A DNA stretch of 64,000 nucleotides from Psychrobacter immobilis (GCF_904846225.1 NZ_CAJGZJ010000013.1:1-64000); one strand, 5' to 3'; positions 18,971 through 29,503 are shown, numbered from the stretch's first letter. Made by a program: numbers and translations. Notes: a model not told the origin generated them from the letters alone.

Positions 18971-20650
18971 TTAGACGTCCTTTTTGCCTTTATGAATCGT
19001 CCATTCTTTGCGTAGTACAGAAAAACTCTCAAACGTCACCAAAATGGTTGCGACCAAAATGATAATGTCCATGATAATCAGCAGCCAATTTTTGTCCACA
19101 TAAAAGGTTTTTAGCTGAATCAATAAAGCGAAAACGGTCATGACTAACAAGAATGACAATGGCGCTAAGGTATACCAGACAGGCTTACCCTTACGTAACA
19201 AGATAACAGTGACGATCATCAATGTTAAAGCGGCCATTAGCTGATTGGTCGTGCCAAATAGCGGCCAGATAATCATACCGCCAGCACCATCGATGCCACC
19301 TGCGCCAAATGCTAATAGTAAACAGCTTCCGACAGCGAGAAAAGTTGCTACCACACTCTTATTGAGTACTGGCAAGTTATAAAATTCACCAAATTCTTGG
19401 AAAATATAACGTTGTAAGCGTACGCCCGTATCCATAGTGGTACCCGCGAACAAGGCTGCCATTACCGTAAGCATCGTCTGTGATAGCACCATATCGATAC
19501 CAACACCCGCATTTAATATAGTAGCGCCACCATCAATAAAGGCACCAATAGAACCATCACCAAATTTTTGATAAACCGCTTCCCAATCACCGAGTGTCGC
19601 AAAACCTGCGGTTGCTGCCAAAATCGCACCCAGCGCGAGCATACCTTCACCCAATGCACCAAAATACCCAACGAAGCGTACATCTTCTTCTTTATCGATC
19701 TGCTTAGAGGTCGTTCCTGTCGCCACTAAACCATGGAAACCCGAGATCGCACCACAAGCAATCGTGACAAACAATAACGGCATGATTGACGGCGTACCGA
19801 CAGGCAGTGCGGTATTGATGGCTGGCGCGACGATATTGGGCGTTGCAATAAAAATAGCAGCGTACAATAAGATTAAGCCGACGAATAACTGCAGACCATT
19901 GATATAATCGCGCGGTTGTAGCAGCATCCAAACAGGCAATAAGGAGGCGACTGCTGCATAAGCAAATAAAATCAGAATCCATACTGCGTTATCAGGTAAT
20001 CCAAAAATAGTCTCGGGTAACACAATCGGGAACATGGGACCAAGGTAGATTAGCCCATACAAAGCACTTACCCCGATAATTGATACCCAAACCAAATTCA
20101 TTTTATAGCGATAAATACACTGGCCAATAATAAAGGCAACTACCAACGCGCCCCAAACTGGCAATACAGCAGATGGCGTTTTGATCATCATATTAGCAAT
20201 AGCAACGCCAAATACAGCATTTACCATTAGTAATAATAAAAAGATAACGATCATCATTAAACTGCGCACGCGGGTACCCATAACGGTACCAGCAATAGAG
20301 CCAATCGATTGACCTTTATTGCGCATACTAGCCCAAATAGCTGACATATCGTGTACGCCAGCCATAAAAATAGTACCCAATACGACCCAAATAATAGCAG
20401 GCAGCCAGCCCCAAATAACCGCAATGGCAGGACCAATGATAGGTGCAGCCCCTGCCACTGACGTAAAATGATGACCCCACAATACGTACTTATTGGTAGG
20501 GATATAATCCACCCCATCCTTCATTGTATGCGCTGGCGTGGGAATACTGTTGTCCAATGCCAAAATTTTAGTGGCAATAAATTTTGAGTAAAACACGTAG
20601 CCGAGAAGCATGGCGACTACGCCAAATATCAGTACAATAGCACTATTCAT
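18971..20650 (-). CDS. cstA: CstA-family carbon starvation transporter
   Basis: A 559-residue polytopic membrane protein with about 15 helices. The conserved N-terminal CstA segment is visible: NKYVLWGHHFTSVAGAAPIIGP near 53-74, then IWVVLGTIFMAGVHDMSAI near 90, and SGFHGLVATGTTSKQ near 305-320. Family members import pyruvate (CstA, BtsT) or peptides. E. coli CstA has about 700 residues; this is the shorter form. AGGGAGAG provides a strong ribosome site. The context with propionate and aromatic catabolism fits carbon scavenging. Confidence 0.9.
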   Translation of the reverse strand: MNSAIVLIFGVVAMLLGYVFYSKFIATKILALDNSIPTPAHTMKDGVDYIPTNKYVLWGHHFTSVAGAAPIIGPAIAVIWGWLPAIIWVVLGTIFMAGVHDMSAIWASMRNKGQSIGSIAGTVMGTRVRSLMMIVIFLLLLMVNAVFGVAIANMMIKTPSAVLPVWGALVVAFIIGQCIYRYKMNLVWVSIIGVSALYGLIYLGPMFPIVLPETIFGLPDNAVWILILFAYAAVASLLPVWMLLQPRDYINGLQLFVGLILLYAAIFIATPNIVAPAINTALPVGTPSIMPLLFVTIACGAISGFHGLVATGTTSKQIDKEEDVRFVGYFGALGEGMLALGAILAATAGFATLGDWEAVYQKFGDGSIGAFIDGGATILNAGVGIDMVLSQTMLTVMAALFAGTTMDTGVRLQRYIFQEFGEFYNLPVLNKSVVATFLAVGSCLLLAFGAGGIDGAGGMIIWPLFGTTNQLMAALTLMIVTVILLRKGKPVWYTLAPLSFLLVMTVFALLIQLKTFYVDKNWLLIIMDIIILVATILVTFESFSVLRKEWTIHKGKKDV

Positions 20651-20948
20651 TTTATCTCTCCCTAGACGAGTATTAGATAGCCTTACAAGTTCAAGCTTTT
20701 TAAATCAAATTATAAAAAATATGCTAAATTAGTGTGCGATGATTAAGTCGGCTCACCGACTATTAGGCAAATCATAAAAATATTGCAAGAGCATCACTCA
20801 AACTAGCTTTGCTTTTTATATGACAACACGTCATTAATCAACATTTAGTCTGGTGAGCCTTTGTTTACTATTCTGTCTAAATAGTAACCGATTTAGCAAT
20901 GAATGTAACGTTGATAAGGCATTAAAAATAACAAATAGAGGAAATATA

Positions 20949-21617
20949 ATGGCACATTATTTTGGATTCGTACCTTCACCCAAACTACAAAAGCTAATTG
21001 AAGAGGCAGAGCAAGTCGTTGCTTCGAATGAGCAGGTAGACTACTATCCTTATCGTGATGCCCTCACTCATCAGACAGCACGCGATCTTATTGATAATTT
21101 ATTGGTTGGACTCATTGACATCATTCCAAACCCTGAACGCCAAGCAGCCATGCGTAAAGTTGTTGTCACTATTGAGCGTGCGACTGACACTCTGCTGAAG
21201 ATTTTACTCGGTAAAGAAAATAATGAAGAAGTGATGCCTAGCTTCCATTTCTTAAGAGATCGAGCAACCTTCGTTGATAATGAAGGTGTAAAACGTGTGG
21301 GTTTTAAGTTATCCGATGCAGATGCTATTATTATCAACAAAGGTTTCGCTGCTGTCACACCTGAACAGGTAGATATGAAAATCTTTAAAACGGCGCTTGA
21401 AACGATGAACGAGGAAACATTGACTCATTTTATCAGTCGTTATGCCGAAACGCTTAAGCTAGGTCTGATTAAACGCAAATCTGTACCGGTTGCCAAAGCA
21501 GCTATCGATAAGGGGATGAATATGGCGCTTACTAAGCTGCTCCCCGACTTACCTGACAGCTCACTGAATCGTTTGGCGAACTATTACCGCCCTTTCATCG
21601 TAGAAAAGCCAGAATAA
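20949..21617 (+). CDS. conserved hypothetical protein
   Basis: A 222-residue soluble, mostly helical protein that I do not recognise. It starts MAHYFGFVPSPKLQKLIEEA; I chose ATG 20949 because GAGGAAAT precedes it, although an open frame extends to 20853. Segments of note are LIDNLLVGLIDIIPNPERQ near 43-61 and ADAIIINKGFAAVTPEQ near 128-144. There are no membrane helices or cysteine clusters. It stands alone between divergent cstA and the phosphoribosyltransferase gene. Confidence 0.75.
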   Translation: MAHYFGFVPSPKLQKLIEEAEQVVASNEQVDYYPYRDALTHQTARDLIDNLLVGLIDIIPNPERQAAMRKVVVTIERATDTLLKILLGKENNEEVMPSFHFLRDRATFVDNEGVKRVGFKLSDADAIIINKGFAAVTPEQVDMKIFKTALETMNEETLTHFISRYAETLKLGLIKRKSVPVAKAAIDKGMNMALTKLLPDLPDSSLNRLANYYRPFIVEKPE

Positions 21618-21652
21618 CAAATACAATGTTTTTATTAAAAATGTAATGTTGG

Positions 21653-21672
21653 GCAAATTTACTAAAATTTGC
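21653..21672. promoter_or_regulatory. palindrome in the phosphoribosyltransferase promoter
   Basis: GCAAATTT-ACTA-AAATTTGC is an 8-bp perfect inverted repeat directly before a possible -10 (TAAAAT at 21673-21678), about 35 bp from the start codon. Its form recalls purine-repressor boxes (GCAAA...TTTGC), which would suit a purine salvage gene, but no purR is seen here. Confidence 0.4.
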
Positions 21673-21707
21673 TAAAATAGGCAGCACTTTTATCGAAGGC
21701 GCAACTC

Positions 21708-22271
21708 ATGACCCAAATTAGTAATCAAGAAATAGAAAAAACCCTGCGCAACTCAGAGTGCCTTATCAGCAGTATTGAAGTCGCTGCTGCTTATGAGCGT
21801 CTTGCCGCCCAGCTCAACCTACATTATGCTGGTCTAAACCCAATTGTGATGGTCGTGATGAACGGTGGACTTATCCCCGCTGGTCAACTACTGACTCATT
21901 TGACTTTTTATCACCGTATGCATTATATCCATGCATCACGCTATCGTGACAATGAAGGAACCAATGAGCTTGATTGGAAATTTAAGCCTGATGTCCGTAT
22001 CGAGGGTGAGCACGTATTACTGATTGATGATATTTTTGATGAAGGTATTACCCTAAAAGCAGTCGTTGAAGAACTGAGCAAAGAAAATCCTTTATCCATT
22101 GAGTCTTGCGTACTACTTAATAAACAACATGATCGCAAAGTTGCTGGTTTTGATGTTGATTTCGTTGGTATTGATGTCGCAGACCGCTATGTCTATGGTT
22201 GTGGTATGGATTTTCATGGTTACTTGCGCCATCTGCCAGGTATCTATGCTATTAAAGAAGATAAAATTTAA
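21708..22271 (+). CDS. hypoxanthine-guanine phosphoribosyltransferase
   Basis: A 187-residue type I phosphoribosyltransferase. The PRPP-binding motif VLLIDDIFDEGITLKA lies at 103-118, preceded by the VVMNGGLIPAGQLL loop near 48-61, and followed by ADRYVYGCGMD near 162-172, the purine-binding region of Hpt-type enzymes. It salvages hypoxanthine and/or guanine to nucleotides. It is longer at the N-terminus by a few residues than E. coli Hpt (178). A strong terminator follows, so it is transcribed alone. Confidence 0.87.
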   Translation: MTQISNQEIEKTLRNSECLISSIEVAAAYERLAAQLNLHYAGLNPIVMVVMNGGLIPAGQLLTHLTFYHRMHYIHASRYRDNEGTNELDWKFKPDVRIEGEHVLLIDDIFDEGITLKAVVEELSKENPLSIESCVLLNKQHDRKVAGFDVDFVGIDVADRYVYGCGMDFHGYLRHLPGIYAIKEDKI

Positions 22272-22288
22272 TCTTTCGGATTTGAATT

Positions 22289-22320
22289 TTAAAAAAGCAT
22301 CCAATTTGGATGCTTTTTTT
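22289..22320 (+). terminator. intrinsic terminator
   Basis: AAAAAAGCATCCA pairs with TGGATGCTTTTTT around an ATT loop, 20 bp after the phosphoribosyltransferase stop and ending in eight Ts. It is a strong, possibly two-way, terminator. The 165 bp to the recD end hold nothing else recognisable. Confidence 0.8.
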
Positions 22321-22486
22321 TGCTTGGATTTTGCTTTCATTGTTAATTTTACTACTCATACAGTGCTAGTATTCTTTTTGTAGGCAATATGCTTATAAAT
22401 AAGCCCATTGATATACTCTAATACAGTCTGGAAATGACGTATTTTAAACATTATTTTAATCTTTTTATTGCTTAATGCTTACTTCT

Positions 22487-24709
22487 TTATTCAAGTTCAG
22501 AAAACTGTAATGCCAAACCCGTATGGCGCTCAGTTGGTGTCTGTACGGCCTTTTCAAAAGCATGTTTGGTACTATATATAGTTACTTGGTTTTTAGCACG
22601 TGTCACTGCCGTATAGATAAGCTCCTTGCTTAGCAGTCTTGCATGACTATTATCAAAAGTAATGGCCACATGACCAAACTCAGATCCTTGCGATTTATGA
22701 ATGGTCATGGCATAGGCGGTAGCAATTACCTCTTCATTTAGCAAATTGACAGCGATTCCTTGGGTTTTATTTTCAAAGAACACCTCAAGTCGGCTTCTTT
22801 GATCTCCTGTTTGCAAACAAAAACCAATATCACCATTAAATAACCCAAGCTCATAGTTATTTTGCAGAACCATAATAGGACGACCATGAAACCACGTATT
22901 TTGACCCAGTGGGAGTTTTAGTTCAGCAAGATGCCACTGGGTCAGATAGTCATTAATATAACGATCACCCCACTCGCCATTATGACCTGCAGTCAAGACT
23001 CTAAACTGGTTAAATGTCTCCATTAATGAGCCAATTATATTTTTTATTGATTCTGGCATGGATTTTTCTATTGGATTTCTTAGAAGAATTTCTATCTTTG
23101 CTAAGTATTCTGAGTAATTTTTGGATATTTTTGAAACTATTTTATGATTGCTTAGGCTATTTTTTATATTATCTTTTGGAAGAGTATCCACTCCTGATTG
23201 CAGCGCATTCACGTATTGAAAATTCAGTGCCTTGTCCTGCCTTAGTAATTGCCAAATGGCTTGAGTATCTACCTCTGCTTGATTGATTTGATAAGCAAGT
23301 TTACCAATACCAGAATCTGCGCTAAATCGTTTGCTTTCAGTTAGCTCCACATGTATAGGCTGCAGCCGCGGAATACGGCACAAATCAGCCAGCACAGACC
23401 CCGCATCTACCGCTGCCAACTGGTTTGCATCTCCTAACAATATCAGCCTTGCACCTGGCTTTACCGCACTCACCAGATAATTTGCCAATTCGACACCTAA
23501 CATAGATGCCTCATCAATGATGATAATATCTTCGCCAAGTGGATTATTGGCGTCATAACGAGGCTTACCCGTTCGACCAATGCCTAATAAGCGATGAATC
23601 GTTTTGGCTTCTTGCAACTGAGTGTCAATATCGGCAGCGTCTATAGCAGCCTGTAAAGACTCTTGCATTCGCTGTGCGGCCTTACCCGTTGGTGCTGCTA
23701 GCGCTAAACTAGCACTGTCAGTACTAAATCTGATGCTTTTATCCTCACCACCCCCACTCTCTACGGATTGTTGCAGTGCAATCACGAGTTGAGCCACGGT
23801 ATAAGTCTTACCTGTGCCTGGGCCACCAGTGATAATGCTAAATGCGCTATTGTTAGCCACATTAATAGCCCTCACCTGCTGCGGGTTTAGATTTTTAGGT
23901 ATCGATATTGGCAGAGGTGTGATCCGTTGATTTAAAATAGTATTGATTTGCTTTGCTAAATTAAACTCTGCTTGCCATGCGCGATGTAGCCAAAAAGTCA
24001 GCGATGTCATTTGATTGCTTTCGTTTTGTTTTTTGCTTAGCTGGTAGATAACAGGTTGATTTTTTTTGCTTAGGCTATTTTTATTATTGCTATTATCAAT
24101 GTCAGCATTGACGTTAGCGAATAAAGTATGATTATGGATTAACTCGATGAAAGCTGCGAATTCAGTGTTTTTGAGCAATTGATAGAGCGCAGAAACGGTA
24201 TCAAAACGCTTGCCCAATATCTCTTTTTCATGATTACTAAGTGCCAGCTGCGCCCATATCTGAGCGCGCTTGCCAAACAAAGTATGTAGCAAACCAAATA
24301 GCGATGATTCATCTGTAGCATCATCTTCTTTTTGCGTATCTATTTGAGTCTCAATCAGCGCTAGGATTGGTTTGGCCAGCATTTCTAATAATTGCTGCTG
24401 CCAAGCATATAGTGTGACTAACTCGCCATTGATTTGACCTTGCAGTGGTACTTCGTGCTCGGCATATTCAATGGTTAATACGGTATGCCCTTCTTCTAAA
24501 TGCGTCGCCAACATAATAAATAAAGCGTTAAACAAGTGACCGTCTTCTTTTTTATTAATTTGCTTATTATCCGTATTAACCGTTGCATCAATTACTTTAT
24601 AGGCTGAATGTGTTTGCTGACGACGCAGCAAAATATAATCACTGATATTACTGGCCCAGCTTTCCTGTAAACCAATGGCTGCCCTGCTTTTATTGTTATT
24701 ATTACTCAT
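22487..24709 (-). CDS. recD: RecBCD exonuclease V alpha subunit RecD
   Basis: RecD is the fast 5'-3' helicase of RecBCD, which processes double-strand ends. The 740-residue protein has Walker A GGPGTGKT near 293-300, the DE-box IIIDEASML near 398, and the C-terminal UvrD-like TAYAMTIHKSQGSEF near 665 and VAVTRAK-type YTAVTRAK near 705. It is longer than E. coli RecD (608) through low-complexity Asn/Ser/Lys inserts near 220 and 540. It is last in a recC-recB-recD operon, 88 bp after recB. Confidence 0.92.
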   Translation of the reverse strand: MSNNNNKSRAAIGLQESWASNISDYILLRRQQTHSAYKVIDATVNTDNKQINKKEDGHLFNALFIMLATHLEEGHTVLTIEYAEHEVPLQGQINGELVTLYAWQQQLLEMLAKPILALIETQIDTQKEDDATDESSLFGLLHTLFGKRAQIWAQLALSNHEKEILGKRFDTVSALYQLLKNTEFAAFIELIHNHTLFANVNADIDNSNNKNSLSKKNQPVIYQLSKKQNESNQMTSLTFWLHRAWQAEFNLAKQINTILNQRITPLPISIPKNLNPQQVRAINVANNSAFSIITGGPGTGKTYTVAQLVIALQQSVESGGGEDKSIRFSTDSASLALAAPTGKAAQRMQESLQAAIDAADIDTQLQEAKTIHRLLGIGRTGKPRYDANNPLGEDIIIIDEASMLGVELANYLVSAVKPGARLILLGDANQLAAVDAGSVLADLCRIPRLQPIHVELTESKRFSADSGIGKLAYQINQAEVDTQAIWQLLRQDKALNFQYVNALQSGVDTLPKDNIKNSLSNHKIVSKISKNYSEYLAKIEILLRNPIEKSMPESIKNIIGSLMETFNQFRVLTAGHNGEWGDRYINDYLTQWHLAELKLPLGQNTWFHGRPIMVLQNNYELGLFNGDIGFCLQTGDQRSRLEVFFENKTQGIAVNLLNEEVIATAYAMTIHKSQGSEFGHVAITFDNSHARLLSKELIYTAVTRAKNQVTIYSTKHAFEKAVQTPTERHTGLALQFSELE

Positions 24710-24797
24710 ATACGCTTGTCTCTATTTGTATTTGGTTAATCGTTATAGTTAATCGCTATAATAGGCATTTTTTGTTGAACTCGTTATTTAAAACCCA

Positions 24798-27700
24798 CTA
24801 ATCTGGTTTGCCAAATAACATATCCAAGGCTTTAATAAAATCGATTGGGATATCCCAAGTGACCAGTCCATAGCGATTATTACTGTTTAAATCGCTACTG
24901 TCGGACTTATCAACACCTTGTGATACATTAGCAGCTGTTTGAGAATCAGGATCATATACTCCTCGTAAAAACACATACTCAACTGCACCCAGATACTTGT
25001 CTTCGTTGCCTGCATAATCGCTAATTCTCATGGCAAGAAATCGATGTAACGCCACTTGATAAATCGCTGCCTGTAGCCAATACCCCGCCTTTGACATCGC
25101 CTTCTTGAGTGTGTCTTCGTCATAATCACTTAGGCTATTTCCCAAATAATTACTTTTATAATCGACCACGTAATACTTGCCAGCATGCTCATACACTAAG
25201 TCAATTTCGCCGCGTAGATAACGATATAAATGCGTTTTGTTTTGCGGAACGAGCGTGACGTGTTTGTCGGCCTCATCAGGCAGATACTTTTGAAAAAGCA
25301 TATTAATATCTTGCGCTTTAAATCGCTCTGACAACCCCATATTAAATTCTAATTCAGCAAATCGCTGACTTGCATTGATAGAATGTAAGGGTTGGTTGGA
25401 TGCCAATAATGGCGTATATAACACCTCTTCGATCCAGCCAATCAATGCCTCATGCTTGGTAGCGTCTATTGAGTCATGATCGATTGGGCGACTCTCTTCT
25501 GTCTTTTTCGCTTGTGATATGCGGATTTGCTGTTCAACGCTGCTATAGACCAAAGGCAATTGATAGCTACTAATTGCTCTATCAATGACTTGAGACCACT
25601 GTGATTTATTATTAAAATCAATTTTTTCAAATATCTCATGCAAGAACGTACCAGCATTGGCACCCTTTATAAAACTAAAACGAATATCGTCCTCTAACTT
25701 AAAATTGAACTCACTGAGTGGTTCAAGAGATTCATTACTATTAGATGAAGACTCGACCGATACCGAAGCTTCTGTCATATCAATGTCTATGGCATCATCG
25801 ATACGCTCATCCACCACAGCCATTGCCTGCGTGGACTCATCAAGCTGACGGGCTAACGCGGTAAAACTGGTTTTAGCCCAGCCATAAAAGTAATTGGTTT
25901 TCATAACCTCTGAAAAAGAAGGATACTCAATAGTCTCTGTGGCAGGCTTATTAACATTTAATTTGGTAGTGGCAAGCTGATTATCGTTCACGCTTGCTGA
26001 TTTAGCATCATTATTATCATAAAAATCATTGACGTGATGCCCTCTGATCATGCCTATCGTGCCTTTTAATCGATCAGGTAACTCAAACTTTGCTTCTGGT
26101 GAGTCAAACCAATAGAACACTGGTTTACGACCCATATCTCTTGTGCTGCTAGGATCTCGCAGCACCACATAAAGCTGCTCACTGGCTCGGGTAAAGGCGA
26201 CATAACCAAGTCGCCGTAATTCATCAAAACCCTCGTTCGTTTCGATTTCGGTGTAGTAATCCTCGGTAGTGGCAGAGCCTCGCAATGGTGAGAAGCGGCG
26301 CTGATTGCCTGTCGCTTTATTTTGTGTTAAATGAGTCTGTATTGATTGCTGCACTAACGCGGAGGGCGCTTGTTGTGCGTTATATAGATACAAGCCATAG
26401 TCTTCTTTATTGCCGGACTTCCTACTGGCATCGCCCATACCCAATACATAGACAATAGGAAACTCAAGCCCTTTTGACTTATGAATGGTCATTAGCTGCA
26501 CACCAGATTCTGTGGGTAGCGGATATTGTTTAGCCCAATCGCTGTTAGGGGCCGAATCTATGTTTTGTCTGAACCAAGCCAATAACTCATGCTCGCCCAT
26601 GCCTAAACCATACTGCGCCAAGACATCCATCACATGACGCAAGTCCATGATATGGCGATCGCCTTCTGAATGAGCAGCTAATGCTTGCCAAACGCCTTGT
26701 GGTTGCACAGGGCTTTTATCGAGCAAATAATGTAATGCCGATAAAATACCAAAGTGCTGCCAGCGCTGTGTTCCTTCTTTTAGATAGGAAATAAAGTCTT
26801 GATAGCTTTTTTTGTTATCATTAACCGCGTTAACTTCTCTGCTATTTAAACCAGCATGAAACGTACTAGCATGGAACGTATTAGCGTGGTTTTCTGAAAC
26901 CCCTGACTCATGGTCGGTCATCATGGCTTTGATGTCTTTGATACTCAGGCCGTACAGATGACTGGTCAATACTCGATTAATCATGTCATGTCGATACGGA
27001 TAGAGCATGGCACTCAGCAGCGCCGCAACATCTTCTGCCATGATGGTTTCAAAAACACTGACATCGCTGGTGGTCAAGGTCGGCACATTAAGTTTGACCA
27101 ACTCATCCTCAACCCGTTTTAGATCTTTTTTGGTGCGTGCCAACACGCCGATATCGCTGGGCTGAATTGGTTTGCTGTTTAATGTCTGACCACTACTGAG
27201 TAAGGTCGCAATATGACGCGCGGTAATTTCATGCTCATCGTACTCAAGCTCTTTATCTTTGTCATAAGGCAGATGCAATAAACTCACTGGCTGAGCAGAG
27301 AGCACGTCCGTCACCAATGCACTGTCCAGCATGTCTGGCTCATTAAACCAAGACAGCTGGTTATTTGGTTTCGCAGCTTTGATGTGTTGATAATAAATAC
27401 CCGTACCTAGCTGTGACAGCTTATTGTCAGCAGTCGCTGGTGCTGGCATACCAAACCAGCAGTTTAGCGCATCGATCAAACTGGCATTTGAGCGGCGATT
27501 AATATCAAGTGTCCAAAGGCTACTTTTATCAAACTGGGCTTTCATATAATTATAGTTGGCGACATCACCGCCACGGAAGCCATAAATAGCCTGTTTCGGA
27601 TCACCAACCAATAATAAAAACTCATGGCTGGCTTTATTGGTTGTTGACTGCTTATCATTGTTCGATTGTTTGGATTTACTCTTAGGTAAATAAATACTTT

Positions 27701-29303
27701 CAATCATAATGGCTTGCTCGCCATTGATATCTTGCGACTCATCAATCAGAGCAATCGGATAATGATGACGAATGTAACGTGCCAGCTTCTCTCCTTGCCG
27801 ACCGGTCAAGGCTTGGTTTAGGCGCACCATCTGTAGACTAAAAGTTGTCTCACCACGCTCTTCCAAAATCACTGGCAGCCTGTCACGCACAGCGAGCACA
27901 ATATGACGATTTAGATTGGCCAAAACAGTCACTATGTATTCATCAAGCTTCTTACTTTCTTCGATATATCGTTTAAAATCACGAACGACTTGTAACTCGT
28001 TAAATATTAAATTAACCCTTTCGCCGTCTTTTGGCTTATAGAACTGCTTACCTATATCATCGGTTTTCTGAAAGGCCTCAATTAACTTTCCTGTATGGTT
28101 TTTTTTATCTGATATAAACTTGTAAGCGGCTGGACCAAAATCTTCTAACGCTTGAATGATTTTTGGCCAAGAGTCTCTGTTGTTGAGTAACTGTCCTTTT
28201 GGAACTTCATAATACTCGCCGTCAGGTTTAAAAAAGATATCAAGCTCGTTGCTGCGCTCAATGATAGTACTTATAAGCCGCTCGTAACCCTCGAACGAAA
28301 AGTCACTTACCACAACCTCATCAATCGGCGCGGAAATAAAATTAAGCGAGCGAGTCACAAAATTCTTATGATCGCTCACTGCGGTCAGCTTGCCTTGCTG
28401 ATCCATGAGCGCATACAGTTTAGGCTGCTCGTGATGTAACCGGCTTTGAAACTGACGCAGCTCATCATGAATGATACTATCAGTCACTTGCTCAATACTG
28501 CTGTCTTCAATAATCCCCATGCCTTGCTGATGACCCGTCTCACTGCTGTATTCAGTCAACCATTTTTGCGCCAAGCTATCAAGCGTACCAACGAACAGTT
28601 TATCCAATGTAGTCAATACCAGTGCGGTGCGTCGAATGGCTTCGGTCATTGGGTAGCTATAGACACGATCCAGCAAATAACCGATTAAGTGTAGGTTAAT
28701 AGGATCTTGCATGGAATCATGTAGCCGAGCATATTTGGCCTGCTCTACTAGCCAATTTTCACGTGCTTTTTTTGCCTGTGTGCGCTTGATTGCAGTGTTC
28801 TTCTTATCATAGGCAAGGTCTTGATTATGCTCATCAGCGTCTGTTTGAGCACTTTTATCAGTACCTGCTTTATTATCCTTACCAGTTTCAGGCGTGACCT
28901 GTAATACCTTAGGGTACAAACGCTCCTTGTTATTTGTATCCGCACTCAAGCTGTTGACCCATTGTAATAATTGATAAAAATCCACCAAACGGTCGTGAAT
29001 ACGCTGACGCATTTCGGCAGCAGCAGCTCGTGTAAAAGTAGTGGCAATGATTTGCTCTGGTGCACGTCTTACTTCAATCAGCAGACGCAGCATAATGCCA
29101 GTGAGCGTCCACGTTTTGCCAGTACCCGCCGATGCTTCAATCAGATGCTTACCTCTCAAGTCAACATCGACCGCCGGTATCACGGTCACACTCGCTTTAT
29201 CTTCAATATCCTCGCTTTTATTCATGTGAGTAGATGTATCAAGCGAGTCATCGGGTAAATGCGGCTTTGTAGAAATATCAACGGTATAGCTGGTATCGGT
29301 CAT
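24798..29303 (-). CDS. recB: RecBCD exonuclease V beta subunit RecB
   Basis: RecB is the 3'-5' helicase and the nuclease of RecBCD. Walker A ASAGTGKT falls near residue 57-64, IDESQDI near 525, and the C-terminal nuclease active site shows GEIDLVYEH and VVDYKSNYLG near 1370-1390. About 1500 residues is far longer than E. coli RecB (1180); extra length comes from acidic or polar linkers, for example near 120-160 and 1170-1260. I prefer ATG 29303; a GTG at 29315 in the same frame is possible and neither has a clear ribosome site. Confidence 0.92.
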   Translation of the reverse strand: MTDTSYTVDISTKPHLPDDSLDTSTHMNKSEDIEDKASVTVIPAVDVDLRGKHLIEASAGTGKTWTLTGIMLRLLIEVRRAPEQIIATTFTRAAAAEMRQRIHDRLVDFYQLLQWVNSLSADTNNKERLYPKVLQVTPETGKDNKAGTDKSAQTDADEHNQDLAYDKKNTAIKRTQAKKARENWLVEQAKYARLHDSMQDPINLHLIGYLLDRVYSYPMTEAIRRTALVLTTLDKLFVGTLDSLAQKWLTEYSSETGHQQGMGIIEDSSIEQVTDSIIHDELRQFQSRLHHEQPKLYALMDQQGKLTAVSDHKNFVTRSLNFISAPIDEVVVSDFSFEGYERLISTIIERSNELDIFFKPDGEYYEVPKGQLLNNRDSWPKIIQALEDFGPAAYKFISDKKNHTGKLIEAFQKTDDIGKQFYKPKDGERVNLIFNELQVVRDFKRYIEESKKLDEYIVTVLANLNRHIVLAVRDRLPVILEERGETTFSLQMVRLNQALTGRQGEKLARYIRHHYPIALIDESQDINGEQAIMIESIYLPKSKSKQSNNDKQSTTNKASHEFLLLVGDPKQAIYGFRGGDVANYNYMKAQFDKSSLWTLDINRRSNASLIDALNCWFGMPAPATADNKLSQLGTGIYYQHIKAAKPNNQLSWFNEPDMLDSALVTDVLSAQPVSLLHLPYDKDKELEYDEHEITARHIATLLSSGQTLNSKPIQPSDIGVLARTKKDLKRVEDELVKLNVPTLTTSDVSVFETIMAEDVAALLSAMLYPYRHDMINRVLTSHLYGLSIKDIKAMMTDHESGVSENHANTFHASTFHAGLNSREVNAVNDNKKSYQDFISYLKEGTQRWQHFGILSALHYLLDKSPVQPQGVWQALAAHSEGDRHIMDLRHVMDVLAQYGLGMGEHELLAWFRQNIDSAPNSDWAKQYPLPTESGVQLMTIHKSKGLEFPIVYVLGMGDASRKSGNKEDYGLYLYNAQQAPSALVQQSIQTHLTQNKATGNQRRFSPLRGSATTEDYYTEIETNEGFDELRRLGYVAFTRASEQLYVVLRDPSSTRDMGRKPVFYWFDSPEAKFELPDRLKGTIGMIRGHHVNDFYDNNDAKSASVNDNQLATTKLNVNKPATETIEYPSFSEVMKTNYFYGWAKTSFTALARQLDESTQAMAVVDERIDDAIDIDMTEASVSVESSSNSNESLEPLSEFNFKLEDDIRFSFIKGANAGTFLHEIFEKIDFNNKSQWSQVIDRAISSYQLPLVYSSVEQQIRISQAKKTEESRPIDHDSIDATKHEALIGWIEEVLYTPLLASNQPLHSINASQRFAELEFNMGLSERFKAQDINMLFQKYLPDEADKHVTLVPQNKTHLYRYLRGEIDLVYEHAGKYYVVDYKSNYLGNSLSDYDEDTLKKAMSKAGYWLQAAIYQVALHRFLAMRISDYAGNEDKYLGAVEYVFLRGVYDPDSQTAANVSQGVDKSDSSDLNSNNRYGLVTWDIPIDFIKALDMLFGKPD

Positions 29304-29360
29304 AGGGGCGTACACTTTTAATTATTATTAATTGAATCAAGAGAATAAAACCAGCCAGTC

Positions 29361-29503
29361 TATAGCCGATCCACTATAAAATAAACATAGTGTTACTGGG
29401 ATAATTTTTGCGCCGCCTCTGTCTGAGCAGACACAGCAAGCAAGGAAAATTTATCCCAGTAACGCGTGATAATTTTTGCCTTTTTTATTTAGAGCTGACT
29501 ATA
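29361..29503. repeat. structured intergenic element, copy A (IS630-type ends)
   Basis: The element fills the recC-recB gap. Its ends (TATAGCCGATCCACTATAAA and, inverted, TATAGTCAGCTCTAAATAAA) resemble the IS630 ends at 43599-44574. Inside is a long hairpin: GTTACTGGGATAA at 29392-29404 pairs perfectly with 29451-29463 around a core containing GCCTCTGTCTG and CACAGCAAGCAAGG. The same core, with different but self-complementary arms, recurs at 52.1 and 60.4 kb. It may be a MITE or a structured RNA. Confidence 0.7.
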
